The notes under the pieces were generated by a model. The model was not told the DNA's origin and did no database searches. It saw nothing but the letters and a program-made list of their open reading frames with translations. This document shows positions 37,052 to 45,544 of a DNA stretch of 64,000 bases, one piece after another. The stretch comes from Streptomyces sp. LHD-70. Its GTDB lineage: Bacteria > Actinomycetota > Actinomycetes > Streptomycetales > Streptomycetaceae. Every line of letters begins with the position of its first letter. Positions within the stretch are counted from its first letter, which is position 1. The position numbers and the translations under genes were made by a program. The stretch spans positions 186,001 through 250,000 of the forward strand of contig NZ_JAVIFW010000003.1 of NCBI RefSeq assembly GCF_031157275.1, read 5' to 3'.

Positions 37052-37137
37052 ACTGGGGCTTTCCCGTTGACCGTCCGTGCCTGTGCACGCTCCGGCCGGG
37101 AGTGTACGTTCGTACGCTTGGCTTGTAGGGTCGCGCC

Positions 37138-38352
37138 ATGACTGTGGACGTCGACGTACTGGACCGGCCCGTGCCGGCCGTGCGGCGGGCTCGGGTGGCC
37201 GTCGCCGTGCTGTTCTTCACCAACGGGGCGCTGTTCGCGAACCTGTTGCCGAGGTATCCGCAGATCAAGGCGGACCTGGGCCTGGCCAACGCGAGTTACG
37301 GCCTGGCGGTCGCGGCCTTCCCCGTCGGCGCCATCGTGGCCGGGCTCGCGGCGGGCGCGCTCATCCGGCGGTTCGGCTCGGCGCGGGTGGCCGTCCTCGG
37401 CACGCTCCTCACCGGAGCGGGGATGCTCGCCGCGGGGTCCGCGCACACGGCCGCGCTGTTCGCGGGCGGGCTGTTCCTCGCGGGGGCGATGGACGCGATC
37501 GTGGACGTGGGGCAGAACGCCCAGGGCCTCGAGGTGCAGCGCCGCTACGGCCGCTCCATCATCAACTCCCTGCACGCCATCTGGTCCATCGGCGCCGTCA
37601 CCGGCGGGGCGATGGCCGCGGGCGCGATCGCCCTCGGCCTGTCCCGCACCGCCCATCTGACCTTCTCCGCGCTGCTGTTCAGCCTCGCCGCATGCGTCGC
37701 GCTACGGCACTGCCTGCCGGGGGCGGGAAGTACGGAGGAGCCCGAGGCCTCGTCCGGCGCCAATCCGGTCGCGCCGCGCCCGGCGTCCCGGCTGCGCCTG
37801 TGGTCCGTACTGGCCGCGCTCGTCCTCATCGCCACCGCGGGCACGCTCGTCGAGGACGCGGGCAACTCGTGGGCGGCCGTGTACCTCGCCGACTCGCTAG
37901 GCGCCTCCGCGACTCTCGCCGCCTCCGGCTTCATCGCCCTCGTCGGCGCGCAGTTCGTCGGCCGGATCCTCGGCGACCGGCTCGTGGACCGGTTCGGGCA
38001 GCGGGCGGTGGTCCGCGCCGGGGGGCTGCTCGCCGCGGCCGGGATGGGGCTCGCGCTGGCCGTGCCGACGGTGTGGGGCACCGTACTGGGCTTCGCCGCG
38101 GCGGGGTTCGGCGTGGCGACGACGGTGCCTGCGGCGATGCACGCGGCCGACGAACTCCCGGGGCTCCGCCCCGGAACGGGGCTCACGGTCGTCTCGTGGC
38201 TGATGCGGCTCGGGTTTCTCGTCTCGCCACCCGTGGTCGGTCTTGTCGCTGACGCGAGTTCGCTCCGCGTGGGGTTGGTGGTTGTTCCCCTGGCCGGGGT
38301 GCTGGCGCTCGCGCTGGCGGGGGTGTTGGGGGTGCGGCGGAGTTCTGTGTGA
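37138..38352 (+). CDS. MFS transporter
   Basis: A 404-residue major facilitator with about 12 spans. Loop 2-3 motif AGALIRRFGSARVAV and the second-half equivalent GDRLVDRFGQRAVV are clear, and the sequence resembles the fucose-permease-like subfamily of exporters (LEVQRRYGRSIINSLHAIWSIGAV). The 12-bp palindrome GTACGTTCGTAC at 37104-37115 just upstream could be an operator. Probably controlled by the preceding TetR. The substrate is unknown. Confidence 0.88.
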   Translation: MTVDVDVLDRPVPAVRRARVAVAVLFFTNGALFANLLPRYPQIKADLGLANASYGLAVAAFPVGAIVAGLAAGALIRRFGSARVAVLGTLLTGAGMLAAGSAHTAALFAGGLFLAGAMDAIVDVGQNAQGLEVQRRYGRSIINSLHAIWSIGAVTGGAMAAGAIALGLSRTAHLTFSALLFSLAACVALRHCLPGAGSTEEPEASSGANPVAPRPASRLRLWSVLAALVLIATAGTLVEDAGNSWAAVYLADSLGASATLAASGFIALVGAQFVGRILGDRLVDRFGQRAVVRAGGLLAAAGMGLALAVPTVWGTVLGFAAAGFGVATTVPAAMHAADELPGLRPGTGLTVVSWLMRLGFLVSPPVVGLVADASSLRVGLVVVPLAGVLALALAGVLGVRRSSV

Positions 38353-38374
38353 GTGCCGGGTGCGGGCCGGTGGG

Positions 38375-38512
38375 GGTTGCTTGCGCAGTTCCCCGCGCCC
38401 CTGAGATGGGCACTGCGTGCACCATCTCCCGGGGGAGGCGCGGCGCAGCCGCATGCCCCCAGGGGCGCGGGGCTGTGACATATGCGGCTCCGCCGCGTGG
38501 GCGCGAGCAACC
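38375..38512. repeat. Dispersed Streptomyces intergenic repeat with short inverted ends
   Basis: A 138-bp element bounded by GGTTGCTTGCGC and GCGCGAGCAACC (11 of 12 complementary), with an inner 12-bp stem CCCCGCGCCCCT (38391-38402) / AGGGGCGCGGGG (38461-38472). Its first 39 bases recur inverted at 32279-32317. It sits between convergent genes and can also act as their terminator. Confidence 0.7.
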
Positions 38513-38548
38513 ACAAGGCGACCCGCACCCGGCCACGCAACAAACACC

Positions 38549-38980
38549 TCAGCGGCGCGCAGCCCTCGCCTCCCGCGGCGGTGCGACGAACTGCAGCTCA
38601 AGCGCCGCCGGGGGAGCCGCGAGGCCCGGGCCTCCCGCTGTGACCCAGGCGAGCAACTCGTCCGTGCAGTCGTCGTCCATGGCGAAGCCGATCCACTGAG
38701 CCCTGCCGCCCGCCTGCCGTCCGGCGGTCGAGGGCTGTACGACGATGACGTTGGCCTGGTCGCACGGGCCCAGGCAGTCCGAGACCCGTACGGCGAGCCG
38801 GCCGCCCGAGTCGGCGGCGGCCGCGCGGAGCCGGTCGAGCTGCCAGTCGTGGTCGGTCCCCGGGTACTTGCGCGGGTTGCCGCAGCAGCACCCCCGGCAC
38901 ACGACCAGGGTGCACGGCCGCGCCGCCGCACCGACCCGGAACGTACGCCTGGGCTGTGCGGCGGTGGGTGCGTCGGTCAT
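38549..38980 (-). CDS. Thioredoxin-like [2Fe-2S] ferredoxin-domain protein
   Basis: A 143-residue soluble protein. Cys28 and Cys31-33 (VVCRGCCCGNPRKYP) with Cys69 and Cys73 (SDCLGPCDQANVIVV) match the (2Fe-2S) ferredoxin fold of the thioredoxin-like type. An Ala-rich tail covers about the last 30 residues. ATG 38980 is preferred to an upstream ATG because the conserved domain begins soon after it. Many Streptomyces genomes carry this protein as an orphan gene; its electron partner is unknown. Confidence 0.82.
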   Translation of the reverse strand: MTDAPTAAQPRRTFRVGAAARPCTLVVCRGCCCGNPRKYPGTDHDWQLDRLRAAAADSGGRLAVRVSDCLGPCDQANVIVVQPSTAGRQAGGRAQWIGFAMDDDCTDELLAWVTAGGPGLAAPPAALELQFVAPPREARAARR

Positions 38981-39164
38981 CGGGGGCGGGCTCCTTCGGG
39001 GGTGGTGTGGGGCGTACGTCCCGATCCCATCAGACTCGGGTGCGGCGAGGGCGGGCGGGTCGGCCGGGAGGTACAAGTCGACCGGGTGAGCGGAGAGTTG
39101 CCGCCCCCATGGGGTGCCGGAGGCGTGGGTAGGCTGCGCGCGGACGGGGAGTCGGGTGAGAGGG

Positions 39165-39899
39165 ATGGCGGAACTCATGGCGCGTCAGAAGTGGTGGGGG
39201 CGGGGCTTGGCCGTCCTGGTGGTGGTCGCCGTGGCGGGGTGTGCGCCGGCGGGTGGGGAGGGCGGCGCCGGTCCGGAGGCGACCGACGCCAAGCCGTCGG
39301 CGGGCGGCGGCGCGGGCGGCGGTGGAGGCGATGAGCACGTCGGGACGCTGCCGGGTGTGCCGACCGTCGACCAGGCGCGCACGAGCCTCGCCGGTCTGAA
39401 GGTCGCGCCGCACGGCTCCATGTCCGGTTACAGCCGCGAGAAGTTCCCGCACTGGTCCGCACAGGGCGAGAACTGCGACACCCGCGAGGTCGTCCTGGAG
39501 CGCGACGGCACCGACGTGCGGCGGAACGAGGAGTGCCGGGCCGTCTCGGGGACCTGGAAGAGCGCGTACGACGACGAGAGGTTCACCGACTCCTCGGACC
39601 TGGACATCGACCACATGGTGCCGCTCGCCAACGCCTGGCGCTCCGGCGCGGACGACTGGACCCAGACCCGGCGCGAGGAGTTCGCCAACGACCTCACGCA
39701 CCCCCAGCTGATCGCCGTCTCCGCCTCCTCCAACCGCTCCAAGGGCGACCAGGGCCCGGACGAGTGGCAGCCGCCCGCGAAGACGTACTGGTGCGTGTAC
39801 GGGCGGGCCTGGGTCTCCGTGAAGTCCACGTACGAGCTGACCGTGACCGAGGCCGAGAAGCGCGAGCTCGACGAGATGCTGGACACCTGCGGGGCATGA
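39165..39899 (+). CDS. Secreted HNH endonuclease lipoprotein (DUF1524/GmrSD-like)
   Basis: A 244-residue protein with a signal sequence and lipobox VAGC (Cys26), a Gly-rich linker, then the nuclease domain. DIDHMVPLANAW (about 146-157) and SASSNRSKGDQGPDEWQPP (about 184-202) form the HNH metal site, and two Cys pairs suggest extracellular disulphides. It probably degrades DNA outside the cell for nutrition or defence. ATG 39165 is preceded by GAGAGGG. Its stop overlaps the next small gene (ATGA). Confidence 0.9.
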   Translation: MAELMARQKWWGRGLAVLVVVAVAGCAPAGGEGGAGPEATDAKPSAGGGAGGGGGDEHVGTLPGVPTVDQARTSLAGLKVAPHGSMSGYSREKFPHWSAQGENCDTREVVLERDGTDVRRNEECRAVSGTWKSAYDDERFTDSSDLDIDHMVPLANAWRSGADDWTQTRREEFANDLTHPQLIAVSASSNRSKGDQGPDEWQPPAKTYWCVYGRAWVSVKSTYELTVTEAEKRELDEMLDTCGA

Positions 39900-40171
39900 G
39901 CGTGAGCGAGCGGCGACTCGTGGCCGACGTGCGGGCCGGGCCCGGTGGGGTCATGACGGACGAAGTCGGCGTCGTCACGGGGGAGTTGACCGTGGCCGCC
40001 GAGGAGCTGCCGGACGGCGGCGTGGCCGTCACCGTCCAGTACGCCGGTGCCGAGGAGTGGTACACGGTCACCGGCAGCCCTGTCCCCGCCCGGCCCGAGG
40101 GTCTCGCCGCTGTGCACGAGGAGATGTTGGCCAGGGTGCGGCGTGGCGGGGGAGCGACGGTGCGGGGCTAG
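39896..40171 (+). CDS. Small protein coupled to the secreted nuclease
   Basis: A 91-residue acidic protein of unknown family, without signal peptide or membrane segment. It reads as a small beta-rich unit (GVVTGELTVAAEELPDGGVA, then QYAGAEEWYTVTG) plus a helical tail. ATG 39896 overlaps the nuclease stop by 4 bases, so both are made together. A cytosolic immunity or regulatory partner of the nuclease is possible but unproven. Confidence 0.75.
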   Translation: MSVSERRLVADVRAGPGGVMTDEVGVVTGELTVAAEELPDGGVAVTVQYAGAEEWYTVTGSPVPARPEGLAAVHEEMLARVRRGGGATVRG

Positions 40172-40181
40172 GGCTTCTCTC

Positions 40182-40324
40182 TTCTCCCCGCCCCGCCCCT
40201 TCCCGAATCTCCTCAATCGCCGGAGGGGCTGAAAATCAGCCCCTCCGGCGATTGAGGAGTGGGGGTCCGGGGGTGGAGCCCCCGAAGCGCCGCAGGCCTT
40301 CGGGAAGGGGCGGGGCGGGGAGAA
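40182..40324. repeat. Nested double palindrome (bidirectional terminator or dispersed repeat)
   Basis: An outer perfect 26-bp inverted repeat (40182-40207 / 40299-40324) surrounds an inner perfect 24-bp hairpin with AAA loop (40209-40232 / 40236-40259). A diverged copy of the inner arm lies at about 42905-42928. It starts 11 bases past the small gene's stop and would end its transcript. Both the size and the perfection are unusual for a simple terminator. Confidence 0.9.
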
Positions 40325-40383
40325 ACACCAGGCCGTGCGCGTCCCGGGTGAGACGCGTCTCATCCGCCCAGCCTCGGCTTGCT

Positions 40384-40401
40384 TATGCAACAAGTTGCAT
40401 A
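40384..40401. promoter_or_regulatory. PadR operator candidate
   Basis: TATGCAACAAGTTGCATA has perfect 8-base arms around AA and lies 15 bases upstream of the PadR start codon. Autoregulation is typical of PadR proteins. Confidence 0.7.
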
Positions 40402-40415
40402 GCAGGATCCCTCGC

Positions 40416-41057
40416 ATGGCGATCGAGCACGCGATCCTCGTGTCCCTCCTGGAGCGGCCGGGCTCCGGCTATGAGCTGGCCCGGCGGTTCGAGCGGTCCA
40501 TCGGCCACTTCTGGACGGCGACCCACCAGCAGATCTACCGCGTGCTCAAGCGGATGGAGAACGACGGCTGGGTCGATGCGCTGGTGGTTCCGCAGCACGG
40601 GCGGCCGGACAAGAAGCAGTACTCCGTCGCCGACCTCGGCCGGGCCGCGCTCACCAGCTGGCTGCACGACCCGATCGAGCCCGAGACCGTGCGGCACGAC
40701 CTCGCCGTGAAGATCCGGGGCGCCGCCTTCGACGATCCGAGCGCCCTGATCCGCGAGGTCGAACGGCACCGGCAGGCGCACACCGACCGGCTCGCCCACT
40801 ATCTCGCCGGCGAGGAACGGGACTTCGGGCACGACACCGACGGCGGCCCCTACGGACCTGAGGACGCCGAGCGGGAACTGCAGCACGCCGTGCTGCGGGG
40901 CGGCATCGCGTACGAACGCATGATGATCGCCTGGCTCGACGACGTGCTCGCCACCCTCCACCGCTTCCGCGACGACCGCCCCAGCGCCGACCCCTCCAGC
41001 GCCGACCCCTCCAGCGCCGACCCCTCCAGCGAAGACCGCTCCCGCGCCGACCGCTGA
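40416..41057 (+). CDS. PadR family transcriptional regulator
   Basis: A 213-residue regulator. The winged helix (MAIEHAILVSLLERPGSGYE, then HFWTATHQQIYRVLKRMEND) is the PadR signature, with a helical C-terminal dimerisation domain. Residues about 190-205 are an SADPS repeat coded by three exact 15-base units (40981-41025), probably expanded by slippage. ATG 40416 follows a palindromic operator. The next gene, an acyl-CoA dehydrogenase, starts 37 bases later in the same direction and is its likely target. Confidence 0.9.
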   Translation: MAIEHAILVSLLERPGSGYELARRFERSIGHFWTATHQQIYRVLKRMENDGWVDALVVPQHGRPDKKQYSVADLGRAALTSWLHDPIEPETVRHDLAVKIRGAAFDDPSALIREVERHRQAHTDRLAHYLAGEERDFGHDTDGGPYGPEDAERELQHAVLRGGIAYERMMIAWLDDVLATLHRFRDDRPSADPSSADPSSADPSSEDRSRADR

Positions 41058-41094
41058 ACTCCGACCTCCCACCCCGCGAAAGGCGGCACCCCTC

Positions 41095-42819
41095 ATGGCC
41101 GACCAGCTCCTCTTCAACCCGCACACCTACGACCCGGCGCACTTCGACCCCGAGACGCGGCGGCTGCTGCGCGCCACCGTCGACTGGTTCGAGGCACGCG
41201 GCAAGCGGAGGCTGATCGAGGACTACCGCGACCGCGCCTGGCTCGCCGACTTCCTCGCCTTCTCCGCGAAGGAGGGCCTCTTCGAGACGTTCCTGACCCC
41301 GGCCGCCGAGGAGGGCGAGGGCGCGCCGGACAAGCGCTGGGACACTGCCCGGATCGCCGCGCTCAACGAGATCCTCGGCTTCTACGGCCTCGACTACTGG
41401 TACGCCTGGCAGGTCACCATCCTCGGCCTCGGCCCGGTCTGGCAGAGCGACAACGCCGCCGCCCGCGCCCGCGCGGCCCAACTCCTCGCGGAGGGCGAGG
41501 TGTTCGCGTTCGGCCTGTCCGAGAAGACGCACGGCGCCGACATCTACTCCACCGACATGCTGCTCACCCCCGACGGCGCGGGCGGCTTCCGCGCCACCGG
41601 CTCGAAGTACTACATCGGCAACGGCAACGAGGCCGGTCTCGTCTCCGTCTTCGGCCGCCGCACCGACATCGAGGGCCCCGACGGCTACGTCTTCTTCGCC
41701 GCCGACAGCCGCCACGACGCGTACCACCTGGTCAAGAACGTCGTCGACTCCTCCAAGTACGTGAGCGAGTTCCGCCTGGAGGGCTACCCGGTCGCCGCCG
41801 ACGACGTCCTGCACACCGGGCGCGCCGCCTTCGACGCCGCGCTCAACACCGTGAACGTCGGCAAGTTCAACCTGTGCACCGCCTCCATCGGCATCTGCGA
41901 GCACGCGATGTACGAGGCCGTCACGCACGCCCAGAACCGCATCCTGTACGGGCGTCCGGTCACCGCTTTCCCGCACGTGCGCCGGGAGTTGACCGACGCG
42001 TACGTCCGGCTCGTCGGCATGAAGCTGTTCAGCGACCGCGCCGTCGACTACTTCCGCACCGCGTCCCCCGACGACCGCCGCTACCTCCTCTTCAACCCGA
42101 TGACGAAGATGAAGGTGACCACCGAGGGCGAGAAGGTCGTCGACCTCATGTGGGACGTCATCGCCGCCAAGGGCTTCGAGAAGGACAACTACTTCGCCCA
42201 GGCCGCCGTCGAGATCCGCGGCCTGCCGAAGCTCGAAGGCACCGTGCACGTCAACCTCGCCCTGATCCTGAAGTTCATGGGCAACCACCTCCTGAACCCG
42301 GCCGAGTACCCGCCCGTGCCGACCCGCCTCGACGCCGCCGACGACGCCTTCCTGTTCCGCCAGGGCCCCGCCCGCGGCCTCGGCTCGGTCCGCTTCCACG
42401 ACTGGCGGCCCGCCTTCGACGCGTACGCGCACATGCCGAACGTCGCCCGCTTCCGCGAACAGGCCGACGCGCTCTGCGAGTTCGTCCGCACCGCCGCGCC
42501 CGACGAGCAGCAGAGCCGCGACCTCGACCTGCTGCTCGCCGTCGGCCAGCTCTTCGCGCTCGTCGTGCACGCCCAACTCGTCCTGGAGCAGGCGGGGTTG
42601 ACGGACCTTGACGCGGACGTCCTGGACGAGCTCTTCGCCGTCCTCGTCCGCGACTTCTCCGCGCACGCCGTCGAACTGCACGGCAAGGACTCCGCCACTG
42701 AGGCGCAGCAGACCTGGGCGCTCGGCGCGGTCCGCCGCCCGGTCGTGGACGAGGCCCGCTCGGGCCGCGTGTGGGAGCGCGTGGAGGGGTTGTCCGGGGC
42801 GTACGAGATGAATCTCTAA
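41095..42819 (+). CDS. Acyl-CoA dehydrogenase-like flavoprotein
   Basis: A 574-residue soluble enzyme. It has the family's FAD/substrate core (AFGLSEKTHGADIYSTDMLL, FRATGSKYYIGNGNEAGLVS) and helical C-terminal domain (HAQNRILYGRPVTAFPHVRR). It is longer than the 380-residue classical enzymes because of extra N- and C-terminal segments, like the large Streptomyces members that oxidise long or unusual acyl-CoA. ATG 41095 has a GAAAGG upstream. It sits behind PadR, which may respond to an acyl-CoA or phenolic compound. Confidence 0.85.
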   Translation: MADQLLFNPHTYDPAHFDPETRRLLRATVDWFEARGKRRLIEDYRDRAWLADFLAFSAKEGLFETFLTPAAEEGEGAPDKRWDTARIAALNEILGFYGLDYWYAWQVTILGLGPVWQSDNAAARARAAQLLAEGEVFAFGLSEKTHGADIYSTDMLLTPDGAGGFRATGSKYYIGNGNEAGLVSVFGRRTDIEGPDGYVFFAADSRHDAYHLVKNVVDSSKYVSEFRLEGYPVAADDVLHTGRAAFDAALNTVNVGKFNLCTASIGICEHAMYEAVTHAQNRILYGRPVTAFPHVRRELTDAYVRLVGMKLFSDRAVDYFRTASPDDRRYLLFNPMTKMKVTTEGEKVVDLMWDVIAAKGFEKDNYFAQAAVEIRGLPKLEGTVHVNLALILKFMGNHLLNPAEYPPVPTRLDAADDAFLFRQGPARGLGSVRFHDWRPAFDAYAHMPNVARFREQADALCEFVRTAAPDEQQSRDLDLLLAVGQLFALVVHAQLVLEQAGLTDLDADVLDELFAVLVRDFSAHAVELHGKDSATEAQQTWALGAVRRPVVDEARSGRVWERVEGLSGAYEMNL

Positions 42820-42828
42820 GTCACCGTG

Positions 42829-42870
42829 TGGTTGGTGCGGCAACAGCATGCACCGTTCCCGCACCAACCA
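42829..42870. terminator. Bidirectional terminator between acyl-CoA dehydrogenase and amidase
   Basis: Perfect 12-bp arms TGGTTGGTGCGG / CCGCACCAACCA (42829-42840, 42859-42870) between convergent genes, 10 bases after the dehydrogenase stop. Confidence 0.8.
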
Positions 42871-42930
42871 GGTGCCGACTCGGGGGCCAGCCCCCGGACC
42901 CCCGCTCCTCAAACGCCGGAGGGGCTGAAT

Positions 42931-43851
42931 TTAGGACTTGGGCACCCGCAGCAGATCCCAGCTGACCTTGCCCGGGATGCCGTCCGCGTCCTTCCCCTTG
43001 AAGCGCAGATGCTGCTGCCACGCCTGGTACGACCTGCGGTCCGCGTCCGTCCACTCCGGGCTCGGGCCCACCTCGTACCGGCTGCAGCCCTCCTCCACCA
43101 GGCGCTTGCCCATGGCCTCGATGACCGGGTGCACCTGGCCCACGTGGAAGAAGCCGCTGCCGGGGAACGCCGCGTAGCCCGCGGGCTGTTCGGGCTTCGG
43201 CCGGGGCTTCGGCTTCGGGTCCGGCTGCGGCTTCGGGTCCGGGGCGTCGCCGTCCCCGCCGCCGCGCAGCCGCTCCGCGATGCGCCCCCGCATGCTGTCC
43301 ATGGTGAAGCCGCGCGGGTCGATCTTGCCGGGCTGCCACTCCTTGTGGCCGATCACCGAGCGCTCGTTCCAGCCGTGCGCCCGGCAGATCGCCGCCGACA
43401 CCCGCTCGATGGCCTCCTTCTGCGCGGCCGGCCACTCGTCCTTGCCGTTGCCGAGGTTCACGCACTCGAAGCCGTAGAAGTGCCGGTTGCCGTCCGTGTC
43501 GGCCTCGTCGTCGGCGGGCAGCCGCCGCTCGTCGACGACCGCGTTCAGGACGTCCCGGTCGCCGAGGCCCGCGTGGTTGGCGCGGCCGTTGCCGACCAGG
43601 TGCACATGGCCCTTCTTGTCGATCACGCCGTGGCACAGCGGGCCGGGCAGGCCCGCCCGGCCCTCGTAGCAGAGGTTCACCGAGCCCTCGGTGCCGGAGG
43701 ACGCCGTGTGATGGATCATCACACCGTTCACCGGACCCCACGGCCCCTTCGCATTACGGTGGTGGCGGCGCCAGTTGCGCACCTCGTGGACCGTGAGGCC
43801 CTCGGCACGCAGGATCTCCACCAGCTTCCCCGCGGACAGCGGTTTCGCCAT
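42931..43851 (-). CDS. N-acetylmuramoyl-L-alanine amidase / peptidoglycan recognition protein coupled to the injection system
   Basis: A 306-residue amidase_2 (AmpD/PGRP) protein that cuts the bond between muramic acid and the stem peptide. Zinc ligands are seen in VMIHHTAS (His) and GHKEWQPGKIDPRG (His and Asp). A linker DPKPQPDPKPKPRPKPEQP is followed by a C-terminal peptidoglycan-binding-like domain (FPGSGFFHVGQVHPVIEAMG, ending GKVSWDLLRV). No signal peptide is visible. ATG 43851 overlaps the stop of the DUF6519 gene (ATGA), so it is made with the contractile system and may help the particle or the cell open the wall. Confidence 0.9.
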   Translation of the reverse strand: MAKPLSAGKLVEILRAEGLTVHEVRNWRRHHRNAKGPWGPVNGVMIHHTASSGTEGSVNLCYEGRAGLPGPLCHGVIDKKGHVHLVGNGRANHAGLGDRDVLNAVVDERRLPADDEADTDGNRHFYGFECVNLGNGKDEWPAAQKEAIERVSAAICRAHGWNERSVIGHKEWQPGKIDPRGFTMDSMRGRIAERLRGGGDGDAPDPKPQPDPKPKPRPKPEQPAGYAAFPGSGFFHVGQVHPVIEAMGKRLVEEGCSRYEVGPSPEWTDADRRSYQAWQQHLRFKGKDADGIPGKVSWDLLRVPKS

Positions 43852-45410
43852 CACAGCCCCCCTTCGTCGACCGCCGCCTCCGCGGCGGACGTCGTCTCCG
43901 ACCTGCTCATGCCGGACGGCGCCGCGTTCTCCGCCGCGTACTCCTCGTCGCGTGCCCGCGCCTCCGCCGCGAGCTCCGCGTCGCTCGCGTGCGGGATGCT
44001 GCGGGTGGCGAGCGCGCTGAACGCGAGCCGCAGGTCCACCGGCTCCTGCTCGCCCTTGACCAGGGCGAGCGGCGCGTAATGCCGCACGATGCCCGCGGGC
44101 CGGGCGAGCAGCGGCTTGCGGGCGGCGTTCACCGGCCACTCCACGTCCCCGGTCGCCGTGCGCGCCGCGACCGCCCAGTAGTCACCGGTGCGGTAGCGGC
44201 CGCCCTTCTCGAAGTACACCTCTACGCCGTCCTCAAGGGGCAGCCACGTGCCCTCCTCGACCTTCACAGCGCCGCCGCGCAGCGCCGCCGTACGGCCCTT
44301 GCGGCGCACGCCCTCGCGGTGGTCCCAGCGGCGCAGGAACGGGTGCAGCTCCGGTCGGCGCCCCACCCGCGCGTCCGGCTCGGCCGAAAGACGCACCCGG
44401 CGCCCCGGCAGGTCCAGCTCCTCCACCCGAAGCAGCGGCAGCGGCTCAAGGCGTGACACGTACGCGGTGTCCCCGAACTCCACCAGGTCACCCACGTCCA
44501 GATCCAGCTTGTCGTCCTGCCCCAGCGAGGCCAACTCGACCCAGGTGCCGTCGAGTTCCTCGACCGGGAACACCACCGAGCCGTTCTCCCGCGACCACTT
44601 GAACGTGGCCTCGCCCGCCGCGCCGCCCTCGTGGATCTCCACGCGGTACAGCTGGTTCTCCGGGCCCCGGTAGCGCGCGTCCGGCTTCACCAGGCACGGG
44701 TCCTCGTCGGCGTGCTCGGGCCGCTGCGCACGGGCCGCGAACCGGCCCGTCGACGCCTGCTCCCTGGCCCACCTGTCGAACGCGGAGCGCACCTCGGCCG
44801 GGTCGGCGCCCTCCGGGTCGTCCAGGTCGAGCGCCGACGCGGGCAGCGGCAGCGCCTGCCACACCACCTTCGCGCGCGCCGCCGTGTCCACCAGCGCCGC
44901 GCCGAGCGCCACCTCCCGCAGCGCCGGGTCCTCCACGGCCGTCACGGACCGCTCCCACACCTTCAGATACATCACGTACGGGTACGTGGTGGGCAGCCGG
45001 TCGCCCGGCCGCTCCGGGTCGCGGTACGCGTCGGGCTGGTCCCAGTAGTGCCAGACTGTCGGTGCCTCTTCGCGGGCGTCGTCGTCCTCCGAGCCCTCGT
45101 CCGGGACCGCGTCGCCGTCCGTGGGCCGGTCGGCGTCGCAGAGGATGCCGTCGACGTAGTAGCGGCCGCCGTGGATCTCCAGGTCGTCGATCTCCCGGTT
45201 GCCGCCCGGGAAGTGGATGTGGAAGCCCGCGTTCTCGCGCGGCCCGCCGTGCCGGCCGATCAGGTCGGCGGCGAGCGTGCGCGCCTGGTGGAGCTGGATC
45301 GCGGCCTGCTCGTTGGCGTCGGCGTCCAACTGCACGCGGCCCTGCTGGGCGAGGACCGCGGAGTAGTGCCGGCCGGGCCGGAACGTCGAGCGGGAGAGGT
45401 CTGCGTGCAT
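43851..45410 (-). CDS. DUF6519 domain protein of the contractile injection system
   Basis: A 519-residue protein beginning MHADLSRSTFRPGRHYSAVL, with QQGRVQLDADANEQ, the signature of the DUF6519 family. These proteins recur at the end of phage-tail-like loci and are thought to be tail-fibre or baseplate adaptor components. The body is beta-rich with charged loops; RENGSVVFPVEELDGTW is a typical strand block. A C-terminal acidic Ala/Glu-rich tail ends the protein. It lies downstream of the tail protein across a 131-base gap and overlaps the amidase gene by 3 bases. Confidence 0.8.
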   Translation of the reverse strand: MHADLSRSTFRPGRHYSAVLAQQGRVQLDADANEQAAIQLHQARTLAADLIGRHGGPRENAGFHIHFPGGNREIDDLEIHGGRYYVDGILCDADRPTDGDAVPDEGSEDDDAREEAPTVWHYWDQPDAYRDPERPGDRLPTTYPYVMYLKVWERSVTAVEDPALREVALGAALVDTAARAKVVWQALPLPASALDLDDPEGADPAEVRSAFDRWAREQASTGRFAARAQRPEHADEDPCLVKPDARYRGPENQLYRVEIHEGGAAGEATFKWSRENGSVVFPVEELDGTWVELASLGQDDKLDLDVGDLVEFGDTAYVSRLEPLPLLRVEELDLPGRRVRLSAEPDARVGRRPELHPFLRRWDHREGVRRKGRTAALRGGAVKVEEGTWLPLEDGVEVYFEKGGRYRTGDYWAVAARTATGDVEWPVNAARKPLLARPAGIVRHYAPLALVKGEQEPVDLRLAFSALATRSIPHASDAELAAEARARDEEYAAENAAPSGMSRSETTSAAEAAVDEGGL

Positions 45411-45425
45411 GAAGGGGGTCCCCCT

Positions 45426-45544
45426 GGTTCAGGAATGTGCGGTTCAGCAAGTCGGTGGCGGGCGGCCCGTGGTGGTCGGGCGCCGTGGTTCAGGTCCCGT
45501 GGTTCAGTTCCGGTTCAGTTCCCGTGGTTCACGTCCCTGGTTCA
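45426..45544. repeat. Seven GGTTCA repeats in the gap before the DUF6519 gene
   Basis: GGTTCA occurs at 45426, 45441, 45487, 45501, 45512, 45526 and 45539. The last five fall within 58 bases at 11-14-base intervals, forming imperfect tandem units such as GTGGTTCAGTTCC. Origin by slippage or a protein-binding array is possible. Confidence 0.75.

Noticed and set aside
40190..40260. Small RNA gene in the nested palindrome
   Set aside because: Structure alone does not support a gene; no promoter was visible and the arms match a dispersed repeat.
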